Positions 59,843 to 64,000 of a stretch of DNA of 64,000 nt are shown here, one piece after another. Source of the stretch: Trichomonas vaginalis G3 (taxonomy: Eukaryota > Parabasalia > Trichomonadida > Trichomonadidae). The first letter of the stretch is position 1, and each line of letters begins with the position of its first letter. The position numbers and the translations under genes were made by a program. The notes beneath the pieces are model-generated. The model was not told the origin of the DNA and ran no database searches. It saw only the letters and a program-made list of their open reading frames with translations. The stretch spans positions 26,070,082-26,134,081 of the forward strand of contig NC_067207.1 of assembly GCF_026262505.1 (NCBI RefSeq), given 5' to 3'.

Positions 59843-60556
59843 TATTAAATAACAATTCTTGGTTTTAGTTTTATCTGATACAATCTAAACCTAGCATAAA
59901 AATCTTTTATTTTATATTTTAATTGTAGTATTCATTAAGGGTGCACACGAGAGGATCATGTAAACTTCAGAATTTAGAACCTTATTTTTAGGCATTATCT
60001 TGGCTACCTATTTAGGCTCGAAAAGCAAAAAATATCAAAAAATACAACTTGACTCCATTATGACCCTTTCATGGAGGTAGTTTTTATCCGCTAGTATTTT
60101 CCCTTTGAATCTCTTTACAATTCGAAATCAAATTCAAAACTCAGTAGAAGAAAGGAAGAATCGACTTACTACGGTTGTAATACGAATAAATACATATATT
60201 TAATTATTTTTATTTACATAATAATTGTTTGAAGCTCATATTCCATCAAATTTTTAAATAAAAACATTAAAATGTTGAAAATGTTCATATATTTTAATAG
60301 GGGTTTTGGCACTTTATTGAGGAATTACTACATACATAGTCGAACTGAACTTGATATTTTGAAATTTAAATTATTTATCAAAATTAAAATTTAACTTGAA
60401 ATTTATAATTATTTAGTCATATTTTGCATAATTCTAGGTAGATTTTGTAAAAAATCAAGAAAGAAAAATTTTAACGTGCTTTATTTTTTCTTTTTTATAA
60501 TAATACATATTATTATATAATTAACATATTCATAATGTTTCACCCTTTCAAAAATA

Positions 60557-60593
60557 TAATCCTCCTCCTCTCAAATAAACGTACATACGGGTG
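60557..60593. repeat. 37-bp direct repeat, copy 1
   Basis: TAATCCTCCTCCTCTCAAAT followed by AAACGTACATACGGGTG is repeated exactly at 60938-60974, where it leads into the right end of the candidate transposon. It may mark an internal end of a second, nested or shortened copy. Confidence 0.75.
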
Positions 60594-60937
60594 GCCTCTT
60601 TTTTCAAAAAATTAAAATTTGAAATTTTGGGCTCAAATATTAGAGATTTTTTCAACCTTCAACGATATATGTTGTCTATATCAGACCTCCTTTCTTTTTG
60701 ATACTTAACATTGTTCCTAAATCTTAGCCGTTAAGGCTGTTCTGAAAATATTTTTTTTCGAAAAAATTCGAAAAAAATTCTTAAAATTCAAAAATCCATT
60801 AATTCCTGAGGATTTTGGAAAAAAGTTTTTACATGAACATGTGTATATTATATGAAGTATATTGATAAGGTAAAAATCAAATTTTATTGCATATTCATCG
60901 AGAAAATAAACTAATGAATCCCTCAAAATTGAGAGGG

Positions 60938-60974
60938 TAATCCTCCTCCTCTCAAATAAACGTACATACGGGTG
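60938..60974. repeat. 37-bp direct repeat, copy 2
   Basis: Same as 60557-60593 and continuous with the terminal GTGCACCCT at 60972-60980. Confidence 0.75.
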
Positions 60975-61210
60975 CACCCTTAAGAAACAAGAAAAATTCA
61001 TTCGAAAATGCACAAAATGATATTATAAAATCATATCAAATGCTTGAAATTTTGATGATTTTTGAATGTTTTGATTCAAATCTGTCCAAATTATCAAGTT
61101 TTATATTTAATAAAAGAATAAATATTATAGAGATTATTAATTCATCATTCATTTATCAAATATCCTATTATTTGAAGAAGGACGATAGACCTTCGACGGT
61201 TGTGGTCGAT

Positions 61211-61216
61211 CCTTTT
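61211..61216 (+). promoter_or_regulatory. CCTTTT initiator-like motif at RPL11 start
   Basis: CCTTTT lies one base before the ATG. In T. vaginalis a CCTTTT motif (M5) is known to overlap transcription starts and replace the classic Inr. Its place here would give an extremely short 5' leader. Confidence 0.5.
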
Positions 61217-61217
61217 G

Positions 61218-61727
61218 ATGTCTAACAAGCTCAACGAGATCCGTGTTGCAAAGCTTTGCATCAACATCAACCCAGGTGCTGTCGGTGATCAGGTTACACG
61301 TGCCTCCCGTGTTATTGAACAACTCACAAAGCAGCAAGCTATGCTCGCTCGTTCCCATCGTACAATTCCAAAGTTCGGCATCCGTCGTAACGATAAGATT
61401 GCTGCTTACGCAACAATCCGTGGTCCAAAGGCTCTTGAAATCCTTAACCGCGCTCTTCAAGTCCACGATTACGAAATCTCCGGCCGCTGCTTCTCAATCG
61501 AGGGCAACTTCGGCTTCGGCATCAAGGAGCACATCGATCTTGGTCTTAAGTACGATCGTGATATCGGTATCCACGGTATGGATCTTTACGTCGTTCTTGA
61601 GCGCCCAGGCAACCGTATCTCCCGCCGCAAGCACTGCCAGTCCCGCATTGGTCCAAACCAGCGTGTCAAGCGTGAGGAGGCTAAGGAATGGTTCGTCCAG
61701 AAGTTCAACGGCACACTTCTTAAATAA
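61218..61727 (+). CDS. RPL11: Large-subunit ribosomal protein uL5 (L11)
   Basis: A 169-residue host protein starts MSNKLNEIRVAKLCININPG and contains VGDQVTRASRVIEQLTKQQ, SHRTIPKFGIRRNDKIAAYA, GNFGFGIKEHIDLGLKYDRD and the IGIHGMDLYVVLERPG block. All are typical of eukaryotic uL5, which contacts 5S rRNA and the central protuberance of the 60S subunit. Length is normal. Codon use is visibly richer in C-ending codons than in the neighbouring genes, as expected for high expression. The stop is embedded in TAAATAAATAATAAA, which supplies TAAA poly(A) signals. Confidence 0.97.
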   Translation: MSNKLNEIRVAKLCININPGAVGDQVTRASRVIEQLTKQQAMLARSHRTIPKFGIRRNDKIAAYATIRGPKALEILNRALQVHDYEISGRCFSIEGNFGFGIKEHIDLGLKYDRDIGIHGMDLYVVLERPGNRISRRKHCQSRIGPNQRVKREEAKEWFVQKFNGTLLK

Positions 61728-62798
61728 ATAATAAAACCTTATTCTCATTGAAGTCTCTAGCAAATAATCAATATCCAAAATTAATCAAATTTAATGAAAT
61801 CCGGAAGCTGCTTATTTTTTAATAGAACAAAAATTTGCAATTAGCGTACTCAAAGGAAATTTAAATCCAGAATGATCATATAAGATATTTCTGGATTTGT
61901 ATATTTTCTGTACCAGAATAAGGGTTTCGTTTTGCTAAAATTATCACTTTTATAGCATATTTGTTTTTGGATGTTTTGCGAAACCAAAAAAAAACTATGA
62001 TATACAATGTGTGTGGAAAGAAAATACTTTATTTACTAGTTAAAAAATCATTTGGTATTGATCAAGTTATTTTTTCTGGATAAGATATTATATGGATAAT
62101 TGGATAGAAAATACAATTATATAATCTTGTACCTGGTTTAATTAAGCTAATTGTCATCAGAAACTTGTAATTTTTATGAATTTCAGATTTTCTTTTCATT
62201 ACTGCTTTTCTTAATAGGTCAAGTTCTTATTTACGTTATAAAGTATGATATTTACAAATATCAAGTTATCATGTTTTTTGAGAAATTATGAGAAACAAAC
62301 AAAAATGAAAAAGATAGGAATAGCAATGAATAGTGATGTGGGTATAGAAAATGTAAGAGATATGAATGCAAAGCAATCAGTATTTAGGATATTGACCATA
62401 GATTTCGAAAAAAAAATGCTGCATATTGAGCGAAAACTATGATTATATTATAAGGCTGTCATTTAAAGCATAATGAAACTATTCCCTTTTCATTTTAATC
62501 GAATAAGATAGTAAAGATTTTTGAATTAGCTAGAAACTGATGAGATGTTTTCACAAATCAGATTTTTAATCTCTATAATGCATAATTCACTCAATATCTC
62601 AATTTTGATATTGCGAGATATTTTTGCTATCGGTTTCGCAATTTTGACACAATAGCAAGAGGGTTCTATAAGCATTATTATCAACGTAGAATCTGAATAT
62701 CATATCAGAAAATGTCGCAAATCTGACATTTACCCGACCAAATAGCAAAAATAATTGAATACTTTTCGCAAAAACTTTAAAAATCGATAAAAATATGA
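61728..62798. other. Intergenic region downstream of RPL11
   Basis: About 1.07 kb, AT-rich. A 17-bp block TAAGGGTTTCGTTTTGC at about 61920 is the reverse complement of a block in the 189-bp repeat. Several GTTTCGCAA-type motifs are scattered through the stretch. I see no supported gene. Confidence 0.5.
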
Positions 62799-62987
62799 AA
62801 TATAGATATTAAAGAGACTTTTTATATAATATTCATAAAGATTTTCCAAAAATATGATACCGCAAAATTAAAAAAGTGACGTCTTGAGTGGAGTCAAAGG
62901 TCGAAATTGCTAGCTAAATGTTTTTTAGCGAAATTGCGTATTGTACGTTTTTTTCGCAAAACGAAACCCTTAGACCATATTATTGAA
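62799..62987. repeat. 189-bp host repeat, copy 2
   Basis: Identical by eye to 11278-11466 and in the same orientation. Followed by about 125 bp of unique host sequence before Maverick E. See the first copy. Confidence 0.75.
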
Positions 62988-63109
62988 GAATCTTCTTTCA
63001 ACATCAGCTCAAGATGGAAGTTGTAAAGATCCTTTGATTTTGCAAACTTCACAGAAAATTCTCAAAATTCAGGTTCAGATTGATTTGGTTAAGTTGTTTT
63101 TTATACACA

Positions 63110-63111
<2 letters not shown>

Positions 63112-63147
<36 letters not shown>

Positions 63148-63201
63148 TAGTGGGGCTTCCAGGCACTTCGTGCCTTCTAGCCCCGAAGATGTTTAGTATA
63201 A
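63112..63201. repeat. Left terminal inverted repeat of Maverick E
   Basis: A run, then GGTAGTGGGGCTTCCAGG, hairpin GGCAC-TTC-GTGCC and GAAGATGTTTAGTATAA. It resembles the left end of B outside the hairpin and the right ends of A and B inside it. Confidence 0.85.
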
Positions 63202-63210
63202 ATGAAGTTT

Positions 63211-63279
63211 AGAGGACATACATGACTGTGAGTTTTATTTACGACAAGATAGAATATGAGAGAGGTCCTATAAACCGGA
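63211..63279 (+). pseudogene. Scrap of adenine methyltransferase gene (E)
   Basis: About 70 bp match the 3' part of B's methylase gene around 12530-12600 (TATGAGAGAGGTCCTATAAA). It is a clear remnant only. Confidence 0.6.
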
Positions 63280-63339
63280 CAAGTAAGGGTCATATAAACA
63301 TCTGTCATTTTACTCAGAATTTTATACAGAATTCAATAA

Positions 63340-63915
63340 AAATATATTTTAGGGTAGAAGGGTATATCTACCCCGTTTTCTACCCTCATTTCTACCCTCT
63401 TGAATTTTCATGAAATTTACACCAAAAAATATATTTTAGGGTAGAAGGGTATATCTACCCCGTTTTCTACCCTCATTTCTACCCTCTTGAATTTTCATGA
63501 AATTTACACCAAAAATATATTTTAGGGTAGAAGGGTATATCTAACCTCTTTTCTAACTCTTTTCTACCCTCTTGAATTTTCATGAAATTTACACCAAAAA
63601 TATACTACTAGGGTCATTTACGAAGAAATCTCAACAAAGTCTTTACGATGAAGTCTTGACAAAGTCTTTACGAAGAAGTCTCAACAAAGTCTTTACGAAG
63701 AAGTCTCAACAAAGTCTTTACGAAGAAGTCTTAACAAAGTCTTTACGAAGAAGTCTTGACAAAGTCTTTACGAAGAAATTCATGAAAATTCAAGAGGGTA
63801 GAAAAGAGGGTAGAAAACGGGGTAGATATACCCTTCTACCCTAAAATATATTTTTGGGTCATTTACACTCATTTACGAAGAAGTCTCAACAAAGTCTTTA
63901 CGAAGAAGTCTCAAT
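63340..63915. repeat. Iterons and 25-bp minisatellite (E)
   Basis: Three direct iterons of about 86 bp start TTTTAGGGTAGAAGGGTATA (about 63345-63570). They are followed by about seven copies of a 25-bp unit (GTCTTTACGAAGAAGTCTT-type, about 63615-63785), an inverted iteron (about 63793-63845) and two more minisatellite units to about 63915. An open frame across the minisatellite is a by-product of the 25-bp unit, not a gene. Confidence 0.85.
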
Positions 63916-63954
63916 AAAACATCTGTCAAAAGCCGCTTTTTAACTTCACTTAAA

Positions 63955-64000
63955 ATGCCACGTAAGATACGTAAGAATATACGTAAGAGGAAGAGAGCAT
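63955..64000 (+). CDS. Right-end-type basic protein, first codons (E)
   Basis: Starts MPRKIRKNIRKRKRA, matching the starts at 55420 (B) and 11000 (A). The 36 bp before the ATG also match the region upstream of those genes. It runs off the window. Confidence 0.7.
   Translation, partial: MPRKIRKNIRKRKRA

Larger units (their letters stand above)
59938..60980. mobile_element. Candidate TA-flanked DNA transposon remnant
   Basis: AGGGTGCAC directly after TA (59936-59937) is matched by GTGCACCCT directly before TA (60981-60982). The inverted match is 12 bp when the flanks are included (TTAAGGGTGCAC). TA duplication fits Tc1/mariner-type elements. There is no transposase frame inside the 1,043 bp, so it would be non-autonomous. 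The terminal repeats are short and diverge after nine bases, so chance is not excluded. Confidence 0.4.
63112..64000. mobile_element. Maverick/Polinton E, left end only
   Basis: A 34-A run and GGTAGTGGGGCTTCCAGG mark the left terminal repeat of a member of the A/B family; the rest is outside the window. Inside follow a scrap of methylase gene, iterons, a minisatellite and the beginning of the right-end type basic gene (MPRKIRKN...), now reading inward. Compared with B's left end, most left-side genes are missing, so E is either rearranged or a shortened form. Break count cannot be judged from 0.9 kb. Confidence 0.85.

Noticed and set aside
62245-62442. 65-codon frame downstream of RPL11
   Set aside because: Lysine/isoleucine-rich composition expected by chance in AT-rich DNA; no start context and no homologous look.
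62530-62570. CTGATGAG with nearby GAAA, resembling a hammerhead ribozyme or C/D box RNA
   Set aside because: The required helices do not form on inspection, and the box C context starts with a pyrimidine. Treated as chance.
63340-63570. TTTAGGGTA/TACCCTC units as telomere repeats
   Set aside because: Units are single steps inside longer iterons, not tandem TTTAGGG arrays, and they occur inside elements.
63572-63844. 90-codon repeat protein in element E
   Set aside because: It is a translation of the 25-bp minisatellite, whose length shifts frame each unit; the noncoding repeat explains it fully.

Overview
The window looks like nuclear DNA of a trichomonad, most likely Trichomonas vaginalis. 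It has AT-rich spacers, intronless host genes, a CCTTTT initiator-like motif directly before a ribosomal protein start, and very dense Maverick/Polinton insertion with phage-like tail fibre, KilA-N and SF3 helicase genes. The organism is inferred from these features; no database was consulted.

Layout. (1) 1-11277: right part of Maverick A, running in from the left; badly broken, but its KilA-N and helicase frames are open. (2) 11278-11644: a short host spacer that begins with a 189-bp repeat and ends in the target duplication GAGCAA. (3) 11645-55709: Maverick B, about 24.2 kb of its own sequence, bounded by poly-A/GGTAGTGGGG terminal repeats and GAGCAA on both sides. It is old and broken in more than ten places, but its major capsid frame and several small capsid frames are open. 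(4) 15874-35666: Maverick C, a different family, about 19.8 kb with 676-bp terminal inverted repeats. It sits inside B's tail fibre gene with a 5-bp target duplication, AGTGA. It is younger, with about half a dozen breaks. (5) 55716-63111: a host gene island with an AGC-type protein kinase, a cyclin, a SANT-like/U-box-like protein and ribosomal protein uL5 (RPL11). It also holds a possible TA-flanked DNA transposon remnant and a second, identical copy of the 189-bp repeat. (6) 63112-64000: left end of Maverick E, rich in iterons and minisatellites, running off the right edge.

How the parts relate. A, B and E share terminal repeats and are one family. A and the right half of B are near-identical in gene order: KilA-N, packaging ATPase, a lysine-rich gene, an SSB-like gene, SF3 helicase, a penton-like gene, two small genes, major capsid protein and two long right-end genes. 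C carries a divergent version of the same kit: ATPase, penton-like genes, a collagen-bearing tail fibre, integrase, KilA-N, an SSB-like gene, protein-primed-type DNA polymerase B and major capsid protein. Genes are packed with 0-20 bp spacing, often as divergent pairs.

Most unusual signals. A small double-hairpin module sits inside several unrelated C genes, three times encoding the same PQxG-type peptide. A hairpin repeat in B has one copy whose 22-bp core is flipped. Palindromic GGTTAGATCTAACC iterons are shared across families, as is a leader cassette upstream of KilA-N and other genes. The terminal hairpin is kept by a compensatory change. A divergent helicase tail lies beside B's own helicase.
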